Part shown: positions 24,555 to 35,928 of the stretch, piece by piece
Layout of the letters: every line of letters starts with the position of its first letter
Numbering within the stretch: the first letter of the stretch is position 1
From: Wolfiporia cocos
Lineage: Eukaryota > Basidiomycota > Agaricomycetes > Polyporales > Phaeolaceae
DNA length: 64,000 nucleotides
Reading direction: 5' to 3'
NCBI GenBank assembly: GCA_029448655.1
Contig: JACCLO010000013.1
Span: 1,488,001 to 1,552,000 of the forward strand
Program-made: the position numbers and the translations under genes
Notes under the pieces: generated by a model
Database searches by the model: none
What the model was told of the DNA's origin: nothing
The model's input: only the letters and a program-made list of their open reading frames with translations

Positions 24555-26812
24555 CGACGCGGGAAGTCCCTTAGCTTTCGTCTTCCAGTTCTGACGATGT
24601 ACATCAGTACACTGAGGTGATCACAAGCAAGAACATACCTCCTGAACTCCGTCTCCTAGGCCCTTCCAATACTGTTGGAATGCGCTACTGGAGCCACCGG
24701 GGTTCTTGATGAGCCATACACGTCCACAGAGGTTTCTGATGATATAGTATGTGGGAACATGACCGTATGAGCGGACATGAGGCACTCACCTTGCGGTAGC
24801 TCGCTTGCCGGGCTCATATACTTTGCGTGTACGATATGCTTGCAGTGAGGACGTACCAGCATTGGAGATACATGGCTGCTGGCGAGCGTCGTGCATTTCC
24901 ACCTCGTTCCCCACGTTGACATGTTCTGGCACTGGTCGGTCAATGTGCTCAAGACTCCTAATACTGCTATGGGTGAGGTTTAGTTTTAGAAAGCAAGTTT
25001 CACGTTACCTGGAGATTGGTGGACTGGCATTAGTTGAGACTTGTCCATCGGTAATGGGTTGTGACACAGCGTCACTGATTGGACTGGCCGGCTGGGGAGC
25101 GCTGGCGTATGTCGATGTGGATGATGGCGTCGCTGCTTTCGAGACCGCAAGGCTGTCATTCACCACCGTGGACGTATCTGGGACTCTGGATATGGCTGTC
25201 GCTGGGGGAGTGGTTGCATGCGGTACTGCCACATTTGCAGTAGTCGTTATTGAGAGCGTTGTCTTGTCATATCTATGGGACATCAATACAGCTAGCCCTA
25301 GAAATGAAGGTGACGCACTGTGGATCACGGCGAGCGATTGCTTTGACTCGTTTGGTAGGCGCATTATCCTCCGCTATATCCTGGCTCGCAGGAGCTGAGC
25401 GTTTGGGAGCAGGGCGAGCAGGGACATTCTCCTGCTCGACAACTGGGGCAGGCGAAGACGGCGGAGATCCGGGCCCTTCTCCAGTGTCGCCCCCAGCATC
25501 TTCACCCATAGCGATGCTTCGTCCCCTCCCAATAATATTTTCTTTGTACCAATTCGAGTACGTACGCAGGGCGACCTCGTTCGCTTTCCAGGAATTCGAA
25601 CAAAGGCGTAGATTCGGGAAGCGTCGTTCCATTTCGGCACAGAATGAGGTGCGCGTCGCAACGTCAACATGCTTGTCCCATGTTGATGGCGCGCGTCCCT
25701 GCTTGTGCAGATATCTGTAGATGTCCCGCGCGCCCTTGCTAACGTCGTAGACCTGGAGCTTGGTGGGACCGCTACCGTCCCCTGTCTCGTAAAAGTCCCA
25801 CTTTGAACTTGGCTTGCGGGAGTCGTGCGATGGGTCGCTTGTAGTGGGAACACCCTTGTTCTTCTTGGCATTGACAAGGAAGTTCTCGCGGTTCCAGTAC
25901 TTGATGCTAGGATACTTGTTCTTGTCGAGCGGGGCATTTGGTGTGCCTCGTAGCTCTGGCAGAGCACTGATGGATGCTCCGCTCGGCGGGAGGGACTGGC
26001 AAATTGATTGAGGCGAGAAGCCGTGTACGAAGACACATCTCTGTGGCATCTGGGATTAGAGGCAAAGATCCTTTTTGATTGATCGGTGCTCACTCAATTG
26101 CTGACAATCTATCATTCATGATTCTATACTCCTTACGAAGCTCTTCTAAGTAGCCACTACAGCACAATATTACTTAGTCACGCCACATTGAATGTGCAGA
26201 ACACTGACCAGATGCTATGTAACCCCGAGCCATATCCATTTTTGCATCGCTCAGGAGAGTCCCATCTCAGCACCCCTTGGCTATGCGGGCGCATATAGGG
26301 ACCTATTAGTATGTGAATAGTCAGTCATGGATTCAGAGAGAGACTACTTCATCATACCCTCTTCGAGATCGTTCATGTGTCTATAAGCTACGTGGTCGCC
26401 CGCAGTCTGAAATCGTGGCACAGATACCTGATAATCCTCGAATCAGTATAGCAAGTATTTCCCTATAAGCACTCACATTGTCGCCGCCAGTGCCTGCACC
26501 GGATGCACCTTCGAAGAGTATTGCAGAGCTGGAATTGACCAGGGGCTCAGCCGCATGGCGTGGTTGGTTAAGGTCTCCCCGTGGGAGCATTCTATCCAGT
26601 GTCGCGTGCATAGATGCGGGATGTCGAATGGGTGGTACTGCAGACGACCCCACGAGAGGTGCAAGATTCGCCGAGGGAGATTGAGTAACAGGCTGCCCAT
26701 ACCGCCGCTGTCTATGTCGATAGTAGGTACTTCTTGATAGATCCTTGCCGCCCCAGCACTTGGCACAAGTGCAGAAGTATTTCCCACAAGCTTCCGCCTC
26801 AGTCGGTAGCAT
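24555..26812 (-). CDS. multi-exon protein of unknown function: Cys-rich N-terminus, coiled coil, conserved WLIKNPGG block
   Basis: At least ten exons link in phase: 26812-26477, 26427-26358, 26302-26209, 26156-26094, 25966-25319, 25185-25009, 24966-24857, 24820-24790, 24735-24639, 24590-24555. They give at least 550 aa; the last exon is not resolved. Near the start is a small Cys/His motif, YFCTCAKCWGG followed by SRSTYYRHRQRR. A short predicted coiled coil (GYLEELRKEYRIMNDRLSAI) follows. The large central exon carries KYPSIKYWNRENF and FPNLRLCSNSWKANEVALR, and the end carries GRVWLIKNPGGSSSAF. These blocks resemble hypothetical proteins that I recall as many-copy families in Agaricomycetes; I know no function. 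The 36-nt gap at 24856-24821 is a multiple of three and may be translated rather than spliced. The N-terminal Cys/His motif also recalls the start of some fungal DNA transposon ORFs, but no transposase core follows. Confidence 0.62.
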
Positions 26813-27508
26813 GTCGATGGGATGTTGTGGTCGGGATGGTTGAGCGAGAGTGACCGTGCATGAAGCTATTGGCATTCGCGGATTCGATAGGAGAAGCGAT
26901 TCATTCAGTCCAACTACGTCATTGACACGACGAGCATTCATAATTAGTAAAACCACGCTCATATAGGCTGGTCTGGTGCAAGTGTGTCTGGAAGAACATG
27001 ATTGAGACAGGCTGTGCCTGTTTGACATAGCCCAGCGTGGATCAGCCCGATGGCGCTTTGCCGTAATTTTCGCTGGGTCTTAGCTGTAATGCATCGTGCC
27101 TTTCGATCTCCAGAGACTTAAATCTGGGCGAAGGGGGTGGGAGAGGGGGGAGAGAGGAATCCTCTCAAACAAGACGGTCACACGCACGTAGGCGGTCGCT
27201 CGTCAGTACTACTAATCGGTTGTCGTATTAGTTTTCGTATTCTAGACGTGACGGGGTCCGTATGATGGTGCATTTTCATCGCCCATGCCTGCGGATTTTC
27301 CCCTGCGTATCGTTCCACATCAGCAGCGGAAGAGGACAGTAGGAGGAGCGCTCAGAGCCGACGCGTCTGCGGCGGAACCTACAAAACGCGTGACGTCACA
27401 GTCGCGAATGTGCACCGGGCGCGCATCTACTCGGTCACGCCCCCGTCACGCTTCTGCAGTGCTTGTGATATTCTTTGCGGTCCCTCTATCCGCCTTGGAA
27501 CTATTGCA
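26813..27508. other. divergent promoter region
   Basis: Short intergenic region between a minus-strand gene and UBA2. It has G-rich purine runs (27120-27160) and a TGACGTCA site near 27390 that matches a bZIP/CRE consensus. No gene is seen. Confidence 0.45.
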
Positions 27509-30234
27509 ATGACTAGCACAACACGGACAACGGATGGGCGTGACGTGCATGCGCGCGCGATTCTGGGTCCCGAGTTGTACTCCCGGCTGCCGCAGACGAA
27601 GCTGCTCCTCGTAGGAGCCGGCGGGATTGGGTGTGAATTGTGTACGTACATGCCCATGCTAACCTTACAGTCAACTGAATACTTTCAACCATATACGCTG
27701 CTTCTGTAATTCCTGTTTGGCGCGGGATGTGTGCCTGCGCACAGTGAAGAACATCGTCCTGACGGGCTTCGGCCACATCACGCTGCTCGACCTCGACACG
27801 ATCGACCTTTCGAACCTTAACCGCCAGTTCCTGTTCAAGAAGAAGGACGTCAAGCAGAGCAAGGCCCTCGTGCGTGCATTCATCGCTCCATAACTGCTAC
27901 AACTTCAAGAGCACACCGACGCTCACGCCGCCTCCGCGCCAGATCGCCGCGCGCACCGCATCTGCGTTCAACCCGAATGTGCACATCACGCCCATCCACG
28001 GGAACATCAAGGAGCCGCAGTTCGATGTGACGTGGTTTGCAGGCTTTGATATTGTCCTAAATGCGCTCGACAACCTCGGTGCGTGCCGTCGTCTTGGTCA
28101 CTTACACCGTCACTCAGCGCGATGTGCCACCTTGGGCTATGGATTTGCTTGGTTGGGCCGGACCCCACGACAGACGCGCGGAGGCACGTCAACAAGATGT
28201 GTATGGCTGCCAATGTCCCGCTCGTCGAGTCGGGCACGGCGGGGTACCTCGGACAGGTGCAGCCGATCTTGAAGGTGCGGCGCGCACTCTACAGCGGTGG
28301 CGATCGCGAGTAACGAATACAACATTGGCTGGCTGCAGGATCGCACGGAGTGCTTCGACTGCGTGCCCAAGCCAACGCCGAAGACGTTCCCAGTGTGCAC
28401 GATCCGCTCGACGCCGTCGCAGCCCATCCACTGCATCGTCTGGGCCAAGAGCTACCTCATGCCGTGAGCCTTCACCCTTCTCCTTTGGTGTGCACTTGCA
28501 AACTGGTACATCCAGTCAACTCTTCGGCGAGGACGAAGACTCTATGGGCGAGCTCGACGAAGCGGAGAAGCAGGGCGAAAACGGTGCGTGCACGTACATT
28601 TCATCCGGGCTGGGACGAGGTGGCTGATGTGATTGGGTGAGGACAGCGCAGGAGATCGCGACTCTTCGGAAGGAGGCCTCCGCATTCAAAACGGTGCGTG
28701 CGGCGCTCAGGGATGCGGGCGCGCAGGGGCAGGCGAGTGCGGCGAGGACGGTGTTCGAAAAGGTGCGTGTGCAACTTTTGGCGGTGGGCAGCGCTCAGGC
28801 CAGCATGGTGGACGACGTGGTGGCTGGTGCTGACAACGACAATGGCGTAGGTGTTCCATTCAGACATCGTCAACCTGCTCTCCATGGCGGACATGTGGCG
28901 GTCGCGCGCGCCACCGACGCCGCTCGACTTTGACGCGATACGGGACGGGGCCTTCGCCATTACACGGGACGCACAGCCGAATGGTGCGCCCGCGGCAAAC
29001 GGCAGCAGCGCGAATCCTCCTGGTGAGGCGGCAAAAGCCAACGGAAGTGCTGGCGCCGAAAAGATGCTCAACGGCTCAGCGAACGGGGAAGGCTCGAGCG
29101 GCGCAGGGCTGAAGGATCAACGTGCGCTGTCGTTGCAGGATAACCTCGAGCTGTTTGTTTCGAGGTATGTGTTCATTATGCTGACGTCCAATGTCAAGAT
29201 GGTGAGACTTGCACGGTAGTACGGAGCGTCTGGCAGCCCGTCTGTGTGCCGGCGAGGACACAATCTCGTTTGACAAGGACGACGACGACACGCTGGACTT
29301 TGTGACCGCCGCATCAAACCTTCGTTCAATTGCATACGGTATTCCTGGCAAGAGCCGATGGGAGGTCAAAGGTGTGTCCCCCGTCCCGTGCCGCTGCCAT
29401 TGCTCATTTACCGCTGCAGAGATGGCAGGGAACATCATCCCCGCGATCGCGACGACGAACGCGATCATCGCGGGCCTGATTGTCTTGCAGGCGTTCCACC
29501 TCCTGCGCAAGTCGTACAGCGCGCTGCGCAACGTGCACGTGCAGTTCAAGCCGAGTATGCCGCTGAGCAGCATCAACATGAGCACGCCGAGCCCAGCGTG
29601 CGGCGTGTGCAAAGACACGTACACGACCGTGCGCGTCGACCCCGCGCGCGTGACGCTCGGCGACGTCGTCCGCGGCGTGCTCGGCGGCGGCCCCGGCAGC
29701 GCGGAGGGCGGCATCGGGAGGCGGGAGGTGAGCGTGTACGAAGACAAGCGCGTGCTGGCCGACCCGGACTGGGACGAGAACTGCGAGAAGACGCTGGAGA
29801 GCCTGGGCGTGACGAGGGGCAAGTTCCTTACTATCGTGGATGAGGAGGAGGAGTACGGCACGATCCAGGTGGCGATCGCCGCACCCGCGTGAGTGACAGG
29901 TCGTTCGCTCGGTCGGCAAGGATTTAACTCATGCTGCAGGGCTGACTCTGCCGCGGACGCGGATGGCAGGTCATGGCTGCCAGATACGCTGCCCGTCCCG
30001 CTGAAGAAAAAACGCGCGGTGCCCCCGCCCTCCACGCCTCCGCCGTCGTCCCTCAAGCGTCCCGCGCCGGATGACGACGTGCTCGAGGTCGAGTCCTCGT
30101 CGAAGCGACTACGCGCGAACGACGCGGCAATCCAGTTCAGCCCGAATAAGAAGCGGCGGCTGGACGAAGACGGGCTCATCCTGCTCGAGAAGCAGGACGA
30201 GAGTCTGGAGGACGACGTTATCGTACTTGATTGA
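27509..30234 (+). CDS. UBA2: SUMO-activating enzyme E1 catalytic subunit Uba2
   Basis: Eleven exons fit in phase: 27509-27641, 27745-27869, 27943-28078, 28174-28274, 28339-28463, 28516-28583, 28647-28762, 28851-29164, 29220-29371, 29420-29888, 29940-30234. They give 677 aa, close to the usual 600-680. The adenylation domain has the nucleotide loop [12 protein letters not shown] (about residue 33) and [10 protein letters not shown]. The catalytic cysteine lies in VCTIRSTP (C185). Zinc-binding pairs are CFDC (170/173) and CGVC, in the same places as in other Uba2 proteins. The C-terminus has the ubiquitin-like fold region and an acidic/basic tail with likely nuclear signals (KKKR, KKRR). It acts with Aos1 to form the SUMO thioester and pass it to Ubc9. 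All key residues are present. Confidence 0.95.
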
Positions 30235-32006
30235 TCGTGATGCGTGCGTGTGGGACATGGACCGGTTTTTGCTCTCGTTCTGGCGTTTGCCGCTGTGGTA
30301 CTGTACTTGTAAATCGTGCTAATGCTGTCGTGCTGTCTATTGCTCGTTTTATGTTCTTGAGCGGAGTCGTCAATAGATTTGTTGTGTATACGCATCATTT
30401 TAGAATTTCTGTGCGTTTGAATAGATAGATCTTCAACCGCTGCATATCCTGACCGCTGCAAACAAACGGGGAAATACTATCGCGCGTTGGTGGCGGTGCC
30501 GCCTTGATCAGCGCGCTTAACGACATTGATTCGCCAGATCGGGTGTGGGATCCCATCGCGACCGCGACCGTCAAATTACAATTGCGCTCCACGAGGCCAT
30601 AACCTTTACGCTGCCTGACGGCGCGGTTTGCTCGTCGCCATTGGAGTGGCCTAGTGTGGCCCTAGTGTGGCCTGGTGTTGCGAGTTACTAACCGCTAGGA
30701 CGCGCTGATGTGCTTAGTGCGTGTGCGTGAACGCATGCTCCCCAAGCTATGGGTGAGCTTCTGAGCCTACCATCCGTTGTAGCGAGTTTCTTACTGCAAG
30801 TATACTTCGTAGCTCGTAATACTATTTTGTGTCCATTATCCTAGTTACTGCTAGTTTGCTCGTATTGTGAACAGCTATATCATGTAGCTCCAGACGCGGG
30901 TTGCACAAGTCGCTCGTATGTGCTGTCTTATTTTCGAGTCGTGCTTGGTACGGGCTGACAGTCGTAGATTGGTAATATAGAAAGCCTCATGCATGCGAGC
31001 CATCATCGGTCTCGCCTACGATGCTGAAAGTGACTTACGCGTAAGCTTGATTGGCGCTTTGAACAACACACTTCGATGATGCATGTCGGTGCTCAGCATT
31101 TCGTCGAATTCACTGGCCCCGATGCGTATCACATTGCGCACGACGTAGATTGTCTTCATATCAACATTTGCGAAAGTTACCAAAGACAAGGCCAATTGAC
31201 AGATGTGCGATCTGCCGTACATACCCTCTACGGGTACATGATACGAGCCTTCCATGGTGACCTCACCAGCTAACCTCTGTGGTAACCAGCGACAATTGCC
31301 CATAGTGCCTGACAATCGGATATCAGTGCTGAAAGTACGAGCGAGCGATACCTCCTACCGTCTCAGTCGTTCGTGGAATCAACAGCAAATCATCGCCATC
31401 TAATCTCGTCGAATAGCACCGAATTCCAGTGGCATTCGAGTGTACTGTGCTACCAAGTCAGTGATCAACTCAATCAGCACACAGCTGGTACGTGTTGTTT
31501 GCCGCCCATTCGTATTATGAGTGATTTTACCCCAGATACTGCAAGTGTAGATGGTTCCTCCTGGTGGCGACTTATCCGTGAGGCTGTCTACCTGATATAC
31601 GAGTCGCTTAGTCTGACTGAGGGCTGGCTTCGCAAACGGCAGAATTGATGGAAGGGTAGTGCTAAGCAAACCGCCTAATGGTTTCGAGCAGAACCTGTGG
31701 AAACTTCAAGGAGCGGTCGAGTGTAGGTTAGGAGCAGATGGGAGCCCTTCGCAAGCTACAGTACTAGTCGCGTATTGGTGACAACGGACATGAACGGTGA
31801 AAGATTAAAGTCGATTGAACGTGTTTATATGCAAAATCAGCAGCAAGGCAGCAGCTCTCATCGCGCGACCTGAAGAGCCCAGCCTATCTTCCTTAGTGAG
31901 TTCGGCAATCAGCCTCTTGTTTGGCCACGATCACGCTATCTACTGCTCGTCCTCATGTTGACTATCGCCCTGCTCTATATCGGCCTCTCATCATCTCAAG
32001 TTGAAG
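30235..32006. other. intergenic region, nothing supported
   Basis: The first 200 bp is probably the UBA2 3' UTR. The rest shows short frames only, with no tRNA, repeat or domain. A pyrimidine-rich stretch before 32007 probably belongs to the next gene's promoter. Confidence 0.5.
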
Positions 32007-33341
32007 ATGGCTTCACCGACTACTCAGGGTCAGAAACTACTCGATGATTCCTCAGTGCATGAAGTCACCACCAATAAGTAAGTACTTGTCCCAGGCTGAT
32101 TCTGATTAGATTCCCAATACGTTGTTAGCTGTAAGAGGACGAAGAACGCGATAGGAAAAGCGCAATCTCTCCCCATAAATTTCCGTAAGACCACTTTTGT
32201 TACAAAATGTTCGCCAATCGTCCCCATTGAAGTCAAGGTCGAGAAACACCTTTCTTATCGGTCGAAGGAGCGGTTTCTAAGCTGTTCTCGTCTACGTCGA
32301 AAGGGAGGATATGCCAATGCAAACGATCCACCCTTGCTATCGTCATCCCATAACACTCGAATCAGACCTATCGAAGCATCCCAGTATCCTCAGGGAGCTT
32401 CATATCAGTGTCAGATCAATGACTGCACTGCACAAATCCTCGTGGCTTACGGGACGGGCGAAGTAGGCCACCATATCAGAAAGTTTCACAAGCACCGCGT
32501 GGGGTCTGATGGCACGGTATTATGTGGGTGGAAGATCTCGGAGGGTGAGACTTGCGCGGCCAGAATCAACTCGACTAGTCTCGGGCGTCATATTGTAAAT
32601 TTACACGGCCCTCGCATGGCTTGGACATGCCCGCTCTGCCCAGACATGGAGCCCCGATCGCAAAAGGCTGTCGAAGTACACATCAAGAAAACGCATTCCG
32701 AGCCTGCGCCAGGGCACACAGGGTTGACAGCTTCGCTTTCGCCCCAGCTTCTCCCCACCAAAGCTTCCAGCTGTTTTCCAGGTTCTACCTACCGATGCCG
32801 CATCGGTGAATGTGGCCGAGACATCCCTGTGACACACGATAATACTGGTGCCTACGACCATGTCAAGGATTTTCACCTTGCTGGACGACAAATCACAGAC
32901 AACACTGAGTGCGGATGGCAGATCGGGGATGGAGAAACGTGCGCTATATCTGTCACACTCGTCAACCTTGGACGACACATCGCCGAACAACACGGCCCCA
33001 AGGCGGGCTGGATGTGCCCGTTGTGTCCGGACATGGAGCCCGTCCGAGAAAGCTCAGTGCAGCGCCACATCCGATCGGTGCACGATGACTACACGCACAC
33101 ACAAAGCAGCTTGCTTGCTCAAACTCTGTTCTGGGAAACTGGATCGCTGACTGAGACTGCCGCTCGAATGAGGGTCCTGGCCAGCATGCCGGCCCGACAG
33201 CAGGCATATGATCCCTCCCAGGCGGCAGCCATTCCTAGTGCACAATCTGCCCTTCTCGGCGGAACTGCGCACACCCCTGCTTCGGTGACGGATGCCCATG
33301 CGGATGCTGCAAACGACGGCCCATTTATTGCCGATGCCTAA
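32007..33341 (+). CDS. C2H2-type zinc-finger protein with a duplicated three-finger module
   Basis: Two exons (32007-32077 and 32129-33341) join in phase to give 427 aa. Residues 1-110 are basic and Ser-rich. Two copies of a module follow, each of about 110 residues. Copy one: YQCQINDC, CGWKISEGETCA, LGRHIVNLHGPRMAWTCPLC. Copy two: YRCRIGECG, CGWQIGDGETCA, LGRHIAEQHGPKAGWMCPLC. Each ends in a Cys2-His2 finger with the His pair (HIKKTH, HIRSVH). The same module occurs once in the gene at 18105-19594, so the two genes are paralogues, one with an internal duplication. The C-terminal 90 residues are Ala/Ser-rich. Nuclear DNA binding is the usual role of such fingers but is inferred. The ATG at 32007 was chosen because its short exon ends in a good GTAAGT donor in the right phase. 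Confidence 0.8.
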
Positions 33342-35284
33342 CATTCGTCATGGCCATAACAAGGTCGAGTCACTGTGCAATGCGGACTGTCTCAAGTATC
33401 GCACTGTAAGTAACGACCGCAATGTCTCATATTCTCCATATGGCTGTGTTGACAGTATTATCGCAGATATCATGGTATCGCTCAGGGCGTACTCCCGAAC
33501 ACTCTACGGCATATCCATCTTCCAGATATCCATCGTTCTTTGTTTACATTTTCTTCTGAGATTTAGTAGGATGTTCACTAAGTCTGCTGTGTGAATCAGG
33601 CTTATAGCTTGTCAAGGGTTATCAATGGAGCTATATATCACAATTCGATGGGCAAGAGATCACTACCGTGGCCACACATAGTCGTTATCCACAATGACCA
33701 GGACGGATGATAACGGTAGGTGGCACTACACATGATCTCTCAGATACTGTGATAAACTCGGGCGAGTCTCAAGAAACAGATCGTACACTTTGCTGACTCT
33801 GCATGGTCCGAAGTGACAGATACCCAGCTCAGGTTCTAAGTGGGACGTCACGATTCAACAACAAGTCCACATACATGCCGCATCTCCTACCTTGCTATAA
33901 TAATTCCTGCTCACGGCGCCTGGAAGGGAGTAGCGGTGGCCGAAACTACTGGAATATCTCTTGCCGCTAGCTCTAGGGCTCCCTGGGTGTTCACGCCACG
34001 CTGAGCGATCCTCGCATCCATGATAGGGGCCTTCGAAAATGTTCAAGGTACGTTCGAAGTCACGGACGATTATGGCCGATTCGCGAGGCATCAAAGTGCC
34101 GAATTACGGCTACAATTTCACGAGGGCTAACTATCTATATTCATCCTGGCCCAATCCTCGCGATATTGCCGCCACAATTGACAAAACTACTCAACAAGTA
34201 GAGCAAGTTGACACTGCATTGGACGCGTTGCAGGCGCTTGCAGCTCACCGTGCAGGATGTAATCGGACGGTGGATCATGAAACCATCTCCCGAAGCACTG
34301 CGCGTGCATGACTACGCTCAAATGCTCTTTTCACAGACTCGGAGAGAAACGCAACTTGCATACTCCTCTTCGCCAACAAACAACACGAGTGCACGAGACT
34401 CCGAGTCACCGACGTGATTCGTACACACGGGCTGATTGTGTTAGTTGTACACAGGTGATAGTAGCATGTGGCCAAGATCCAATCGAGGACGAGGTTGAGC
34501 TCGAGGGTGTAGTGGCCTCGCCCCAAGTCAAAGCGCTGAACGTCTTGGTCGCACACGGGACATAGCAGACCGTGACCAAGATAGTATCGAGTAGCTGGCG
34601 TATCGTCTTCGCCGGCAGGAGGGCACTGCTATTGCAGTGTGAAGGTAGCAGCAGACCGGGTCAAGTGCCAACAACTGATGCAGTCGAGATAAGCTGCATG
34701 CCTCCCTACGGGCAGATGCTGACGGGATTAGCAGCTCCGATGTTGTGACTTTTGGACAGGTCGCTTTCGATCTGCTGACTATTGTGGCTGTTACTCTGCC
34801 CACCAGGTTCGGCCTACATGCAACGGAACAATTTCTTCTGCATGGAATAGGCCAGACGCTTCTTAACTGAAGTGGCTCGATACGAACCTAACCGAGGACC
34901 CGAGCTGTTATGAGAAACTGGATCTTTTGGACGTTACTATTGCCATCATGGAGACACAACGGGCTGAGAGATCTCTAACAATCTGCGCCTGCCGAATTCT
35001 GTACTTTTGTCGCTTGTCTCGAGTAGTTCCGTCGTTTGTTTACAACGAAGGAAGGGTCTTGAACATTGTGGAATCTCAAGTCAAGCTACTTCTGGTGAGC
35101 ATTCGCTCTTGGGAATGTTATGCTTTCGTCCAATCATGCAGCTGCAATCAAGACACGCTTTGCTTCTGATTTACTTAATACATCTGCTTTATCAAACTAG
35201 GAACACAGAAGATATCAACAGAACGTGCCGTTCTGCTCAATCGTCAATACACCATTATCTCAATGACAAGCCATATACTCACAT
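33342..35284. other. intergenic region containing an ATG13 exon fragment
   Basis: About 1.9 kb without a supported gene. It holds the 84-bp ATG13-derived piece (33907-33990). Several short frames at 34.0-34.6 kb have no domain. Confidence 0.5.
33907..33990 (-). pseudogene. ectopic copy of an ATG13 exon segment
   Basis: These 84 bp match 55052-55135, inside ATG13 exon 4, at 83 of 84 positions; the one difference is CCC versus TCT context near the right end. The encoded stretch (SPRASGKRYSSSFGHRY and on) is preserved in the same strand sense. Flanks on both sides differ completely. There is no surrounding ATG13 coding sequence, so this is a recent fragment duplication and not a gene. Confidence 0.9.
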
Positions 35285-35928
35285 CTAGAATTTCTGTGCG
35301 GCTTGCTCGAGGTCGTTGCCAATGGTATTCGCTTCGCTCGAGTTCTGGATCTGCATGTTAGATCGATTATTGAGTACGTTTTCGTATTGATACTCACGAG
35401 GTTGTATCCCGCCTTGCCAGCGGCATACTCCACACCCGCATCGAGCAGGCCGTTGGAGCCTCCAGAGTTCGAGTTCGAATTCGAGTTGGAAGAGTCAACC
35501 TTGCTTGCGGCATATTCGAGGCCCTGGTCGAGCAGACTTCCGCCGCTGCCAGAGTTCGCATTCGCATTCGAGTTCGACGAATCGAAGCCACCGTCCCCGT
35601 TAGAGTTGTTCCCACTATAGTTGTTGTTTCCATCGTTGCCACCGAAAGATCCGCCGCCGTTGCCCCCGAATCCACTACCGTTTCCTGCTCCATAGTTGCC
35701 GTCGTTGACTCCGCCATAGTTGCCATCGTTCCCTCCGGTGTTGTTTCCATCGCCGCCGAATCCGCCTGATGACTGGTTGTTGCCGAACCCTCCGCCGTTT
35801 CCACCGCCAAATCCGCTGTTCCCTCCGCCATAGTTGTTGTTTCCCCCGCCGAGGTTATCGTTGTTTCCGCCATAGCCCCCGTCGTTCCCGCCGAAGCCAC
35901 TGTTCTGGTTTCCGCCAAAGCTGTCCAT
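35285..35928 (-). CDS. Gly/Asn-rich low-complexity protein with two LLDxGxEYAAxK motifs
   Basis: Two exons (35928-35398, 35350-35285) join in phase to give 197 aa. Residues 1-120 are almost only Gly, Asn, Ser, Asp, Phe and Tyr in GGN/GFGGN units. Two copies of a helical motif follow: LLDQGLEYAASK and LLDAGVEYAAGK, separated by a Ser/Asn linker. The short second exon ends NTIGNDLEQAAQKF. No signal peptide or membrane segment is seen. The composition is that of prion-like or phase-separating regions, and the paired motifs may be amphipathic binding helices; both are inferences. I do not recognise a named family. Confidence 0.72.

Noticed and set aside
26473..27028. Separate transposon ORF starting with a Cys/His motif
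   Set aside because: Its exon links in phase through four small exons to the gene ending at 24555, and no transposase core is present.
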